Below, piece after piece: positions 34,779 through 44,248 of a stretch of DNA of 64,000 nt. The translations under genes and the position numbers were made by a program. The notes under the pieces were generated by a model. That model was not told where the DNA came from, did no database searches, and worked only from the letters and a program-made list of their open reading frames with translations. Position 1 is the first letter of the stretch. The number at the start of each line of letters is the position of its first letter. This stretch comes from Clostridia bacterium (lineage in GTDB: Bacteria > Bacillota > Clostridia > Christensenellales > UMGS416), in contig JAFGUF010000038.1 of the NCBI GenBank assembly GCA_016938675.1, positions 1 through 64,000 of the forward strand, read 5' to 3'.

Positions 34779-35516
34779 ATGAACTACAAACTGCAGATAT
34801 CCTACGACGGCACAAAATACAAAGGCTGGCAGCGCAACAAAAAAACAGGCGACACCATACAGGCACGGATTGAGGAGACGCTCTCTAAATACCTCGGCGT
34901 ACACATCGAAATAATAGGTGCAGGCAGGACAGATGCAGGCGTACACGCGAAAATGCAGGTCGCCAATTTCAATGTAAAACAAAAAATTGACTGCAATACG
35001 CTGCGCAGGGATCTAAATCGGTACCTCCCAAAAGACATCGTGATAAACGACGTTGCAATTGCCGACGACAGGTTCCACAGCCGGTTCAACGCCAAATCCA
35101 AAACATACATATACACCATCTGGAAAGCTGACGCTAAGTATCCGCCACTCTTTGAGCGCAAGTACGTATATGAATGTGAGAAAGTATTTGATATAAAATT
35201 AATGAAAAAAGCAGCGGAACAATTTTTAGGCAAGCATGACTTTATCGGCTTCTCCAGCGACAGAACCAAAAAGTCGACCGTTCGCTCCATAGAAAAAATC
35301 GAGATCGCAGAAGATGATTTCACTGTCAAGCTTTCATTTACAGGGGATGGATTTCTTTATAACATGGTGCGCATAATAGCAGGCACTCTGATTGAGATAG
35401 CAGCAGGCGAAATGGATGAAAAAGTAATAGATGCAGTCTTTAAGGCAAATAATCGCGAGCTGGCGGGCTTCACTGCGCCATCGTGCGGACTGTGCCTGGA
35501 GACGGTGGAGTACTAA
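34779..35516 (+). CDS. truA: tRNA pseudouridine(38-40) synthase TruA
   Basis: A 245-residue enzyme that makes pseudouridine at positions 38-40 in the tRNA anticodon arm. The catalytic Asp52 lies in GAGRTDAGVHA; FHSRFNAKSKTYIYTI and FLYNMVRIIAGTL are the other family motifs. The length is normal, so it should be active. The ribosome binding site is weak (GAGATGAGG). Its stop overlaps the stop of the convergent DUF502 gene by 4 bp. Confidence 0.95.
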   Translation: MNYKLQISYDGTKYKGWQRNKKTGDTIQARIEETLSKYLGVHIEIIGAGRTDAGVHAKMQVANFNVKQKIDCNTLRRDLNRYLPKDIVINDVAIADDRFHSRFNAKSKTYIYTIWKADAKYPPLFERKYVYECEKVFDIKLMKKAAEQFLGKHDFIGFSSDRTKKSTVRSIEKIEIAEDDFTVKLSFTGDGFLYNMVRIIAGTLIEIAAGEMDEKVIDAVFKANNRELAGFTAPSCGLCLETVEY

Positions 35517-36133
35517 ATCCCTTCACCTTGGCTTTCAACCTCAGGCATCTCCCTGTGAGGCAAATTATCAGGTATTACATTGCCGATGGAGACAACCATA
35601 TTCAGCCCTTCGCTGACTGATATATCAAGCTCTTTAAATTTATTCTTCTTCACAAAGATTAGAAAGCCGTTTGTGGGGTTTGGAGTGGTGGGGATAAACA
35701 CACAGACCTTATCATCCGTGCCCATGCGCACGTTTTCATTGGTGATAAATCCAATGCTGGTTATTCCCTTTGACGGGAACTCCACAGCCACAACCTTCTG
35801 AAAGCTTTTTGATTTCTCAGATGAAATGCTGGCTGCTATTTTGCTGACGGGTTTATACACGTTGCCGACAATGGGAATCTTCTCCACAACTGAATGAAAC
35901 CAGCCAACCATTTTCTTGCCCAGATAATTGGATGTAAGCGCGCCTACTAACAGCAGAATGACTATTATAGCCAAAAGCCCTATGCCGGGGATATCCTTTT
36001 TGAATATCCAGTGGATAGGCTCGGCAAGCACGCCGTCCAATAGATTGAACAGCCAGTACAGCACATAAATTGTGACGCCGGCAGGCAGCAGAACCGCAAG
36101 CCCGGCAAGAAACCATTTCCTCAACGTTTTCAT
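35513..36133 (-). CDS. DUF502-family membrane protein
   Basis: A 206-residue protein with two membrane segments (about 7-32 and 51-74). The motifs LLPAGVTIYVLYWLF, KIPIVGNVYKPVSKI, VVAVEFPSKGITSIGFIT and CVFIPTTPNPTNGFLIFV define DUF502. The family is linked to membrane homeostasis, but the role is not settled. AAGAGG precedes the ATG at 36133; the frame extends far upstream but without a better start. It is convergent with truA. Confidence 0.9.
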   Translation of the reverse strand: MKTLRKWFLAGLAVLLPAGVTIYVLYWLFNLLDGVLAEPIHWIFKKDIPGIGLLAIIVILLLVGALTSNYLGKKMVGWFHSVVEKIPIVGNVYKPVSKIAASISSEKSKSFQKVVAVEFPSKGITSIGFITNENVRMGTDDKVCVFIPTTPNPTNGFLIFVKKNKFKELDISVSEGLNMVVSIGNVIPDNLPHREMPEVESQGEGI

Positions 36134-36298
36134 ATTTAGGCCTCTTAAAGAAATTATATTATACTTGAGTATACCATATTTCAGCGCATTAATTAAATAC
36201 CATATTAAATAAGTTTTTTTATTCTGCAAGCAAATAATAATTGAAAAATATAAATTCGTATGATACTGTAATTCTATAGCGAAAAGAGGAAGGCACAA

Positions 36299-36817
36299 AT
36301 GCAAAAAATCATTGACGCGATCATTGAAATCCCCATGAACACAATAAACAAATATGAAATCGACAAGCCCTCGGGCAGGATTCGCCTGAGTCGAGTGCTA
36401 TACTCCCGGATGACCTACCCAGCAGAATACGGATACATCGAAAGCACTCTTGCGCTGGACGGCGACCCATTGGACATTCTGGTACTGGCCTCTGAAAAGA
36501 CATTCCCCGGCTGCATTGTCAGCGCTCGTGTATTGGGATACCTCGACATGGTAGACATGGGCTTTCAGGATGAAAAGGTGATAGCCGTGGTGGACGCAGA
36601 CCCACGCTTTGAAGGCGTAAAATCACTGGAGGATGTACATCCCCACATATTAAAGGAGATAAAGCACTTCTTCCAGACCTACAAGCACCTGCAGGAAACG
36701 GTGACCACGGTGAATGAATACCACGGAATTGAGGAGACATTGGAGCTGATTGAAAGCTGCATAGAACGGTACAAAGAGCAGGGAGACATCAAGGAAAAAA
36801 ACGACAGGGTATTCTAA
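36299..36817 (+). CDS. ppa: Soluble inorganic pyrophosphatase (family I)
   Basis: This 172-residue enzyme splits pyrophosphate to phosphate in the cytoplasm and pulls biosynthetic reactions forward. The family I metal cluster DGDPLDILVL (Asp54, Asp56, Asp59) is complete. KYEIDKPSG and RMTYPAEYGYI supply the substrate-binding residues. AGAGGAAGG lies before the ATG. The perfect terminator at 36837 ends the transcript. Confidence 0.95.
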   Translation: MQKIIDAIIEIPMNTINKYEIDKPSGRIRLSRVLYSRMTYPAEYGYIESTLALDGDPLDILVLASEKTFPGCIVSARVLGYLDMVDMGFQDEKVIAVVDADPRFEGVKSLEDVHPHILKEIKHFFQTYKHLQETVTTVNEYHGIEETLELIESCIERYKEQGDIKEKNDRVF

Positions 36818-36836
36818 ACACATTAAATTGAAACTC

Positions 36837-36863
36837 AAAAAGGACATCTTAGATGTCCTTTTT
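36837..36863 (+). terminator. Intrinsic terminator after ppa
   Basis: Perfect twelve-base arms (AAAAAGGACATC and its complement) with a TTA loop, then CTTTT. Confidence 0.95.
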
Positions 36864-36878
36864 CTTTTAATAGAGAAG

Positions 36879-36990
36879 CCTCAGAGGACACCCTTCAGTT
36901 TCGCTTCGCCGCCAGCCAAGCGGTAACGTAGATGCCGCGACGCGCGAAAGCAGTTCGGAAGAACTGCGAAAGCCACCGAAAAGGGGAGCC
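36879..36990. repeat. Family-1 compound hairpin repeat, copy B
   Basis: It contains CACCCTTCAGTTTCGCTTCG as in copy A, a perfect hairpin GCAGTTC-GGAA-GAACTGC flanked on both sides by GAAA, and ends with GGGGAGCC. It fills the space between the ppa terminator and the next gene. Confidence 0.7.
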
Positions 36991-37054
36991 TAATTGTCTG
37001 AACTACAAATTTATTATTTAAAAAAGGGTGGTATATAGGATATAAAAACCCTAT

Positions 37055-38548
37055 CTATTCCTTCTTCCCCTTCTTCCTCACAACGCTGATAATCAGCCCA
37101 CCTGCCGCAAAAACAAGTGCAAGCACGATGAATAGCATCCAGAGCATGGGATTAAAGCGGCTTTTTACGGTGATTTCATCAGCTGGTGCTTCTGAAGGCA
37201 GCGCTCCACTTTCTTCATCACCTGCAGGCTCGGCCTCTTGGCTTGCTGGCGTACGTGTCAAAGATACTTCATTATCCGCAGATGTAAAAGCGTCCTCATC
37301 CTCATACATATAGTAATTGAACCATATTTCCTGAGAAGACCATGTATCATACCAGGTGGTATACCAGTCGTAATCATATATATACGGATACCAGATTTGC
37401 TCATATGGCTCAAGGCTTATCTCATCCGGTACAGGGTAGTCCAGCCAGACGCTCCATTCATAGAGTATTCCGTCTAAAAGCACACCATATGCCAGCCCGT
37501 CCATAGCTCTGTCCTTTTCATAGGTATGTTCAATCTGCAGTGCTTCGCCTGCTTCAATCGTATAATATTCAAAAGTGCCGTTCTCTAAAAGCAGCGTTAA
37601 ATAATCTGTTGAAAGGAAGAAATCCTCTATTTTGCCCTCAGACGCATTAGTCACCGTAAACTCATATGTCTTTGTTCCCTTGGAATTATCCTGCGAAACC
37701 AAATGGTATTCCAGCTTTACTGCAGGCGGCTCAAGGAAGCCAATATTGTACTCCCTGGATGACAGTATGCAATAGTACATGCCCTCATAAGTAAAGACGA
37801 AGCTCATGTTGTATTCAAATGGCCCCACAGCATCCGCAGGGTCTTCCCTTTGGAAGAATCCGTCCGCTATATAGTCTCCGCCGGGCGCGACGCCGAACAT
37901 CTCCTGTCCGCTGACATTTGTGTATTTGTAGGATACCTGCATTTCGCCTGACCAGTATGTCTTCTCCCCCTGCTCGCTGCCAATATCCTGCACCTTTTCA
38001 GCATTGTAGTAGAATGTATCCCTGTCATCGAGCCATTCAAACTCAATGAATTTGCTGCCGTCATTAAGGTTAGTTATTTTCACAGGCGCGCTCTCGCCCT
38101 CTTCTTTCAATTCATATTCATATGTTTCCCAGTCATCTAGGTAATAGACAACCGGCCGTGTATCCACATAGAAATCTTGCCCTGTCTTATAGATATTGCT
38201 CAGCCATGTATCAACCGTGAAGCTTACCTCCAGCGTAATCTGCTCATATGGCTTAATGTTAATATAACCATCCATATTGTCTGTGTCGGTTATGCTTGAA
38301 AGGTCAAAATAGTGCCCTATTCCCTCCAAGTAAATATAGGTTAGCTGCAACGGGCTCCTGCTGACGCTGGTGATCGTTATCTCGCATTCGAATTCGCTGC
38401 CAATTTCAACCTCGTTTGTCATCACTTCATAATCTACCGTTATGAAATCCCCGTCCGTTAGGTATGTGGGGTAAGCAGCGTCTGCCAGCGCTGAAGGAGC
38501 TATTGCTGCCATCAGCATAGCCATAATGATTATTATCTTCTTTATCAT
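37055..38548 (-). CDS. Secreted protein with C-terminal membrane anchor
   Basis: A 497-residue protein with a cleavable signal peptide (about 1-23, ending SALADA), an Ig-like first domain rich in paired strands (about 30-120), and further beta-rich domains. An acidic Pro-poor linker leads to a C-terminal membrane segment (about 470-490) and a basic tail VRKKGKKE. There is no LPXTG motif. The start at 38548 follows AGAGG. No family is recognised; it may be an adhesin or scaffold at the cell surface. Confidence 0.6.
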   Translation of the reverse strand: MIKKIIIIMAMLMAAIAPSALADAAYPTYLTDGDFITVDYEVMTNEVEIGSEFECEITITSVSRSPLQLTYIYLEGIGHYFDLSSITDTDNMDGYINIKPYEQITLEVSFTVDTWLSNIYKTGQDFYVDTRPVVYYLDDWETYEYELKEEGESAPVKITNLNDGSKFIEFEWLDDRDTFYYNAEKVQDIGSEQGEKTYWSGEMQVSYKYTNVSGQEMFGVAPGGDYIADGFFQREDPADAVGPFEYNMSFVFTYEGMYYCILSSREYNIGFLEPPAVKLEYHLVSQDNSKGTKTYEFTVTNASEGKIEDFFLSTDYLTLLLENGTFEYYTIEAGEALQIEHTYEKDRAMDGLAYGVLLDGILYEWSVWLDYPVPDEISLEPYEQIWYPYIYDYDWYTTWYDTWSSQEIWFNYYMYEDEDAFTSADNEVSLTRTPASQEAEPAGDEESGALPSEAPADEITVKSRFNPMLWMLFIVLALVFAAGGLIISVVRKKGKKE

Positions 38549-38644
38549 ATAAACCTCTGTTATAGTTCTATCCATATTACGGATATATTATACTACATAT
38601 TCAGCGCCAGTACAAAATATTGGAAGCAAAAAAGCAAAAAAATA

Positions 38645-38666
38645 AAAGGGGCATTCATGCCCCTTT
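38645..38666 (-). terminator. Terminator after the TM1266-like gene
   Basis: Ten-base arms AAAGGGGCAT and ATGCCCCTTT. On the minus strand the stem is followed by TTATTTTTTTG. Confidence 0.8.
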
Positions 38667-38706
38667 GTACTACTTAATTATCCATTTTCTCTCTTGTATC
38701 AACTCC

Positions 38707-38949
38707 TTAAATGTCTACCATCTTCGCGGTTACTGTTGGCAGTTCATTAAGAGCTTTCTCCAGACTCTCCATTTCCCCTTTGTCACCGACTAATTCAAGA
38801 ATGATTAATCCTTCTGTTCCGCAGACATTACCTGCCTCATGCAGGCCCACCCTAGTCCTAATGGAACAGTTAAACTCGTTTAGCAAAGACTGCACCTTAG
38901 ATGAGCCTTCGCTTATACTTCCTACTTTGATCACCATTATGTTCCACAT
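38707..38949 (-). CDS. TM1266-family ACT-like regulator (iron-only hydrogenase system)
   Basis: An 80-residue protein with the ACT-like pattern of TM1266: VIKVGSISEGSSKVQSLLNE, RVGLHEAGNVCGTEGLIILEL and a closing helix and strand. Members are annotated as putative regulators of the [FeFe]-hydrogenase maturation system and occur in anaerobes, which supports the organism assignment. GAGGAGGG lies before the ATG. No hydrogenase gene is in the window. Confidence 0.85.
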   Translation of the reverse strand: MWNIMVIKVGSISEGSSKVQSLLNEFNCSIRTRVGLHEAGNVCGTEGLIILELVGDKGEMESLEKALNELPTVTAKMVDI

Positions 38950-39190
38950 AATTTAACCCTCCTCACAGATATGGTTAATATATAACCAATTGGCAGAATA
39001 ATGTAACATTTTTCGTTGCTTTTTTTATTATTTTTCGTAAAAATGTGTATATTTTGACCCAAAACCTTAAATAACACAGTATATTTTGCGCAGGATGCCG
39101 CCGAAATGATGGATTTTCCGTTCGGTTTACATTGAACTCCTGCCTATCCTGTGCTAAAATATTTTCATTGAATGCGAGGGTTAATATTAT

Positions 39191-40315
39191 ATGAAAAAAG
39201 CCGTGATTGCCGTTCTTGCCGCATTAGTTTTTGTTTTCACATCATGTGAGCATCGGCATTTTCAGGGGGCTGAGGCCGTCGAGCCAACGCCGTCTCCTAC
39301 ACATTTTACAACCGAAGTGCCGGAAAATTTCCTGGCTTCCACTCCTGCCCCTGAAGACCAGGTTTCAATTGATGTCAGCTATGTGAATACTCAGATAGAC
39401 AGCGGCACACTATCAATAGACCTGCCGTATTTTTTAGCGCAGCAAAGCAACACCAATACAAATTCCGTTTTCTGCGCCAGCGGCGTCATAGAAGACAGCG
39501 GATATATTTCATACAGCCTTAACGTATATAAATTCTATCGCAGCGAAGACCCCGCCGCTACACTAAGCGGCCTATATTAAAAGGACAAAAGCTCCGCCCT
39601 GCTGCAATACGGCAGGAGCATTGAATACGCCTCCCTTCTGCCGCCTGCATACTTCGGCGACGGCACTGGGTATATCACGAAAATTATGCTGGATGACAAT
39701 GAAATATTTTCCGGTGTATATAATGTCGGCGACTCGTACTATCAGATAGTCTTCCGCGCATTCGGCGAAAAGTCCTCCCACGATATCGCCCTTCATATGC
39801 TCTACAGCGTTCAGCTAAACAGAGCCGCGTCGAATGAATTATCCGGTTCTTTTTCTCTTGATTTGTCAGGCGGCGTATACACAAACCAGTCCTACCCCGT
39901 TGTGTCCATGCCCTGCCCCGATGGCTGGCAGCCGGCGGAGAGCCTGCGCTTCACTATGCCAGAGAGCATACTTTCCATGAGCACATCAGACGGCCTGGGC
40001 ACCATTACAGTGCGCTGCTACTCCAAGGAAATGATTGAAGCAATGTCGTCGATTTTTATCTATGATGAGCGTATGCAGCTGGATTTGATATCCCGCGGGC
40101 TTATAAAAGAAAGGGATATTCCCAGTATTCAGACTATTGAAAATGAAGATGAGCGGCCCTTCACCGTGTATCCTTCGGATATTATAATTATTCATTTTGA
40201 TTTGGAGGATGACTACGGGTATTACTGTGTTGAGATGATGTATACTGGTGATGACCCGAGGGTCTATAGCCAGATGCTGACGATTGGGCAAGGGATTGAG
40301 ATGTTCGGTGAATAG
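39191..40315 (+). pseudogene. Lipoprotein gene interrupted by an in-frame TAA
   Basis: The frame starts with a signal peptide and FTSC lipobox (Cys19), a Thr/Pro-rich spacer and a globular domain. It stops at TAA (39578-39580) after ATLSGLY, then continues open in the same frame from KDKSSALLQYGRSIEYA to 40315. The two halves join without any shift, giving about 374 residues if the stop is one substitution. The second half has no start site of its own near 39581. It is either a recent nonsense pseudogene or a recoded stop. Family unknown. Confidence 0.8.
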
Positions 40316-40518
40316 TAACCTTATTTGCGGGTATGAGATGAATTAAGCGATGTTATGTATAATATTGGTTATTATGTATTACGTTTAGATAGTTTTCATT
40401 ATAACAGGCAAGGTAATTTTCAGTTATTGAAGTCCTTCATGTCTAGGTCAAAAATTTGACTTTATTTACCTATTATTATAATATATTAGTTATTGAAGAA
40501 AGGAGTAAGATTCTATAT

Positions 40519-41643
40519 ATGGATATAAATTTTTTAAGTGGAAACCCTGTCAATTTATTAACACGCAAAAAAGAGCTGAGTACAGTTCAATACTTGTTAG
40601 TCTTCATTGTTTCCGCAGTGTTCTTTTTCGGTTTAGCAGTGCTAATAGTAGAATTTGATCAAGGTGATATGATACGCAATGGAGAAATAGAAAGATCATT
40701 CTATAAAGACTATAACTATATGGCCTATCTTTTAATAACCATTCCAGGCCTTATTCTTCTTTCTATAAAACTGAAGTGGCTAATTCCCAATTCTATTACT
40801 AAGTTAAGGGACCAAGGTATACTAATCGTCAAATCAAACTATTCAGAACTTGTTAGAAAATGGAATAAGAAAATTAAAAGGAATAATACTATTGCAATTA
40901 TTGTTGCATGCCTTTTCCTTGGTCTGACTTTTCCTATAACGATAAATGACATTTCATCTGACTCTATAGTCAGCTTTCAAACGAGGGGCACTGGCGAATT
41001 TGTATTGCCCGGTTATTGGTTTTTATTCGCAACTCTAGTACTTGCTCTTATGGTCGCTTTAGTGCTTATCTTAATTGTTCATGAAATATTATTCTTACGG
41101 AAGCTTGTTAAGGAGCATTCGGATATACAAATCCAAGTTCTGCATCCTGATAGATTAGGTGGTTTGCGTCCTATAACTCAGATTGGATTTGCTAATCAAG
41201 CAGTATTGGCAGTATTAGGCATAAATATTAGCGCAATGGTTTATACCTGGTTTTTCATTGGTGCTTCAGGTGAAACATCGACACTAATAGGGTATGCGAT
41301 ATTTTTAGGTGCTGCCTATGTAGTATTAGCACCTTTATTCTTCTTAGCGCCATTAGTTTTGTTTAGGCAAAATATACTTAGAATAAAGAGCATAACTTTG
41401 AATAAAATCAGCAGTCAATATAATAATTTAATTAAAGAGATGCTAAAACCTGATGATATAAGTGTATCAAGCGAAGAGATTGAAAACCTTAATAGTATAA
41501 AGTATCTATATAGTGAAGTAGATAAACTTCCCGAATGGCCATTTGACTGGGGAACTATGAAGAATTTCACATTAACATTAGTTTCTCCCTTAGTTCCCAT
41601 GGCAATAACTTGGATATTTGATTTAGTATTATCAAATATGTAA
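40519..41643 (+). CDS. Hypothetical multi-pass membrane protein
   Basis: A 374-residue protein with hydrophobic segments near 22-47, 68-88, 123-145, 163-196, 228-252 and 258-288, and a polar C-terminal part with a last segment near 355-370. No family is recognised. AAAGGAGT lies 13 bp before the ATG, which is long; TTTGAC/TATAAT (40455-40482) is the likely promoter. It is AT-rich and borders the phage-derived block, so transfer is likely. Confidence 0.6.
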   Translation: MDINFLSGNPVNLLTRKKELSTVQYLLVFIVSAVFFFGLAVLIVEFDQGDMIRNGEIERSFYKDYNYMAYLLITIPGLILLSIKLKWLIPNSITKLRDQGILIVKSNYSELVRKWNKKIKRNNTIAIIVACLFLGLTFPITINDISSDSIVSFQTRGTGEFVLPGYWFLFATLVLALMVALVLILIVHEILFLRKLVKEHSDIQIQVLHPDRLGGLRPITQIGFANQAVLAVLGINISAMVYTWFFIGASGETSTLIGYAIFLGAAYVVLAPLFFLAPLVLFRQNILRIKSITLNKISSQYNNLIKEMLKPDDISVSSEEIENLNSIKYLYSEVDKLPEWPFDWGTMKNFTLTLVSPLVPMAITWIFDLVLSNM

Positions 41644-41667
41644 TAAATAAAAGTAAAGACTATTAAA

Positions 41668-42258
41668 ATGCATTCTGGAAAACCTGAAAATAATATAAAA
41701 CGTTCAATTCTATTTGCTACATTACCTTTAGTATCCTTTGTTTCTATCTTTATTTACTCTAAAATAAATGGTACTACTCAGTATTTTGTTAGTAATTATA
41801 CTATATCTTTTGTTGACTGGATATTTATTATTTTTAATTTCTATATCGTTAACTCAATAGATTGGACAAAAAAAAAGAAAATAGCACTGGCAATATTTTT
41901 CTCTATTGTTTTAAGCACCACTATTCACATATTATGGAGCTTTAGAGCCGAAAATGACCTTTTGCTGTATTCTTTTGATGGCAAATTTACTTTTGCGGCA
42001 TATGTACATCTGATTTTTTCAGCTGTTGAGTTTTTTCTAATGATTTGCTTTATTATTAATTATAAAAATGAAAATTTGAGAGTTTTAAACGTTGTTTCAA
42101 TATCACTAAGTTTATACTTTGTTGCATCAATATTTTCTTCATACTATATGTGGGGCAGGTATAAAATTGATGATGTCGCAAGAGGATTTTTAGGGGCTAC
42201 TATAATCTTTGTTTTCTATTTAATAAGACTAAATAAATACAAAAAGAAAAACACATAA
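41668..42258 (+). CDS. Hypothetical six-TM membrane protein
   Basis: A 196-residue, very hydrophobic protein with about six membrane segments and a Lys-rich C-terminus. It lies 24 bp after the previous membrane-protein gene, with which it probably forms an operon, and has no clear ribosome binding site of its own. No family is recognised. Its codon use is AT-rich like that of its neighbour. It is the last plus-strand gene before the phage block. Confidence 0.55.
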   Translation: MHSGKPENNIKRSILFATLPLVSFVSIFIYSKINGTTQYFVSNYTISFVDWIFIIFNFYIVNSIDWTKKKKIALAIFFSIVLSTTIHILWSFRAENDLLLYSFDGKFTFAAYVHLIFSAVEFFLMICFIINYKNENLRVLNVVSISLSLYFVASIFSSYYMWGRYKIDDVARGFLGATIIFVFYLIRLNKYKKKNT

Positions 42259-42309
42259 GAAATTAATGAATATACAAAACTGTATATTAAATAAATTATT
42301 TTATTGTCC

Positions 42310-43191
42310 CTACCACCTCCCCCTATACCCCCTCGTATCCACATGAATATTCCCCGCATACTTCCCTACGCCGCCGTATGGATTCATCTCATTGGCCACA
42401 GCATACAAATCACCAACAGCCGGCTTTTTCAGCCCCTCAATATCAGGACAAACCACAAACAAATCCGCCGCCCTGCAATGTATATGCTGGCTGTTTTTGG
42501 CTCCGCCGTGCAGAGAGTTCCATGTCTCGCACCTATTCCCGCCGTTTCTATCAGTGGCACTTGCCATGTTCATATCATCGGTAAGGTGCAGCTCAATATC
42601 CTCCCTGCCAAACCTTTTATTCAGCTCTGCTTGTATCCGCTCAATCAGTATTAAAAGCCCCACACTGGTCTTGCCCGGCTGCGCGTTTTCGAAGCTGTCG
42701 CAGTATCTGCCGGCGCAGTTGCACTCCATTGGCATTGTGCCGTCCGTCTGCTCATTTATCCACCTGCTTATATCAATAGGCTCACCCTTAAGCATATCCA
42801 GCAGCTCAATGTCCGCACTTCCAGTTATTTTATGGCTCATGCCCTTTTGCATCTCTTCCACGGCTTCCTGTGTGCCACGCCCATATATTCCGTCCGCCCC
42901 CGCCTTGCCGAGGTAACATGCCATGTGCCAGTTTATTAGAAGCTCCTGCAGGTTTTTCACGTCCTCGCCTCTGTCACCGTATTTTAACAGGCGGGCAAAT
43001 ATAAAATTGCCCGCCGCTTGCTGTATGTCAGCATCCTCGGCTTCCCTCTGCAGCACAGCCTCCTCAATAGCGTCATTCACGGCCTTCAATGTGCCCGCGC
43101 CGAATATACCGTCCGCTCCGCCCGCTCCCACATTGTATCCCGCCTCCATCAGGTTTTCCTGCGCCTTTTTTATGTATCTGCTCTGCAGCAT
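42310..43191 (-). CDS. Endolysin: two peptidoglycan-binding domains and M15-like peptidase
   Basis: A 293-residue lysin. Two PG_binding_1-like repeats come first (about 5-45 with ADGIFGAGTLKAVNDAI and about 68-115 with ADGIYGRGTQEAVEEM). The C-terminal M15-like domain has the zinc ligands in SQHIHCRAADLF and NIHVDTRG. It should cut peptide cross-bridges in the wall. The start lies 1 bp after the holin stop. As the last gene of the block it matches the usual phage lysis position. Confidence 0.85.
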   Translation of the reverse strand: MLQSRYIKKAQENLMEAGYNVGAGGADGIFGAGTLKAVNDAIEEAVLQREAEDADIQQAAGNFIFARLLKYGDRGEDVKNLQELLINWHMACYLGKAGADGIYGRGTQEAVEEMQKGMSHKITGSADIELLDMLKGEPIDISRWINEQTDGTMPMECNCAGRYCDSFENAQPGKTSVGLLILIERIQAELNKRFGREDIELHLTDDMNMASATDRNGGNRCETWNSLHGGAKNSQHIHCRAADLFVVCPDIEGLKKPAVGDLYAVANEMNPYGGVGKYAGNIHVDTRGYRGRW

Positions 43192-43192
43192 G

Positions 43193-43570
43193 CTATCTTA
43201 TTGCCTCTCTGTTGTTTGGGTTGTTATATACGCTGAATCCGAATATGGCGGCGATGATCGTATCAAGAATTTTTAAAAGGTAGTCCGCCTGCTCCTGGCT
43301 TAGATGCCTATAGATAATGTATGATATCAGCGCGAATACTGCTCCCACCGCCAATGGGGATTTGAGCTTCTCTATCATGCTTGCCTTTGTCAATGGCTGC
43401 GGCTCTTCCCCTGTGTCGGCGAGTATGCCAAGCGCCACCAGTATGCCAGCCGCCAGCTCGATTATGCTCATCACGTTTTTGGGTATGTCTATCTTCAGCC
43501 ATGTCTCCGCAATAAAAAACAGCAGTGATACTACCGCCATAAATACCGTTATATTTCTTATCTTCTTCAT
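43193..43570 (-). CDS. Phage holin
   Basis: A 125-residue protein with membrane segments near 7-24, 34-51 and 70-90 and a polar C-terminus. The pattern IRNITVFMAVVSLLFFIAET and the position just before the endolysin gene identify a holin, which opens the membrane for the lysin. AGGGAGATGAC lies before its ATG. Confidence 0.75.
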   Translation of the reverse strand: MKKIRNITVFMAVVSLLFFIAETWLKIDIPKNVMSIIELAAGILVALGILADTGEEPQPLTKASMIEKLKSPLAVGAVFALISYIIYRHLSQEQADYLLKILDTIIAAIFGFSVYNNPNNREAIR

Positions 43571-43586
43571 TTTATGTCATCTCCCT

Positions 43587-43814
43587 TTATTTAAATACGT
43601 TTTCCTTCAGCCTTTCATATGCCTTTTTCACTTCGCCGTTTGCTCCCGCCTCCACGTGCGCCTGCAAGGATGCAAAGCTCGCCTCCTTGCATACAGACAT
43701 ATCTATTTCTATGTTCTTTAGTTTTCTGTTTCCTGCGTTTGTCAAAAGCCCCGTCCATATCCCCGCTATTGTCGGGACAGCTGCCACTATCGCTACCGCT
43801 AATTCAGTTGACAT
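43587..43814 (-). CDS. Small membrane protein of the lysis module
   Basis: A 75-residue protein with one N-terminal membrane segment (about 5-24) and a charged helix. It could be a second holin or antiholin-like factor. Its start overlaps the end of the 49-residue gene by 11 bp, which indicates coupled translation. Confidence 0.6.
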   Translation of the reverse strand: MSTELAVAIVAAVPTIAGIWTGLLTNAGNRKLKNIEIDMSVCKEASFASLQAHVEAGANGEVKKAYERLKENVFK

Positions 43815-43953
43815 TGTCCTTTCCCTTCTTCACTTTATCTTTATATTTTTTGTTTATCCTGTCCTCTAAAATATTTCCTTTTTCAAGTTGCCTGTTCATC
43901 ATGTCGATGAGCATCTCCTCGGTTGTCATATATTTTATCTTTTTCTTAGGCAT
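43804..43953 (-). CDS. Small basic phage protein (49 aa)
   Basis: An open frame too short for common gene callers: MPKKKIKYMTTEEMLIDMM, then a Lys-rich helix. GAGGTGAT lies 6 bp before the ATG. It overlaps both neighbours (8 and 11 bp) in the compact style of a phage operon. XkdX-type proteins occupy this place in related phages, but I see no clear XkdX motif. Confidence 0.65.
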   Translation of the reverse strand: MPKKKIKYMTTEEMLIDMMNRQLEKGNILEDRINKKYKDKVKKGKDNVN

Positions 43954-44239
43954 TATTAATCACCTCGTATAGCTGCAGTATCAAAAGCTCTTGTTGGTCT
44001 AGCCGTTCTTCCTCAGTTATTGGCTCTTCAGCAGTTGGGTCATGCGATGCAATAGCCGTTAATATTTGCGATTCAATGTTTTCTTTTTCTGCGCAGCCTT
44101 CTTTGAGTTCCTCTATTTCGATATTAAATGTTGATTCAGTAAAGGGCATTATAAATTCATACTTTAACACCTCTTTTAGCTCATCATGCAACTTGTTAAT
44201 ATTTATGTGTTCACTATTTTTAAAAGTTAGAATTAGCAT
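43946..44239 (-). CDS. Hypothetical phage protein before the lysis module
   Basis: A 97-residue acidic protein of unknown role with AAGGAG before the ATG. It lies between the last baseplate protein and the lysis genes, where small accessory tail or fibre-linked proteins are common. It may be a chaperone for the C1q-tipped protein; this is inference from position. Confidence 0.6.
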   Translation of the reverse strand: MLILTFKNSEHININKLHDELKEVLKYEFIMPFTESTFNIEIEELKEGCAEKENIESQILTAIASHDPTAEEPITEEERLDQQELLILQLYEVINNA

Positions 44240-44248
44240 ATGTTCTCC

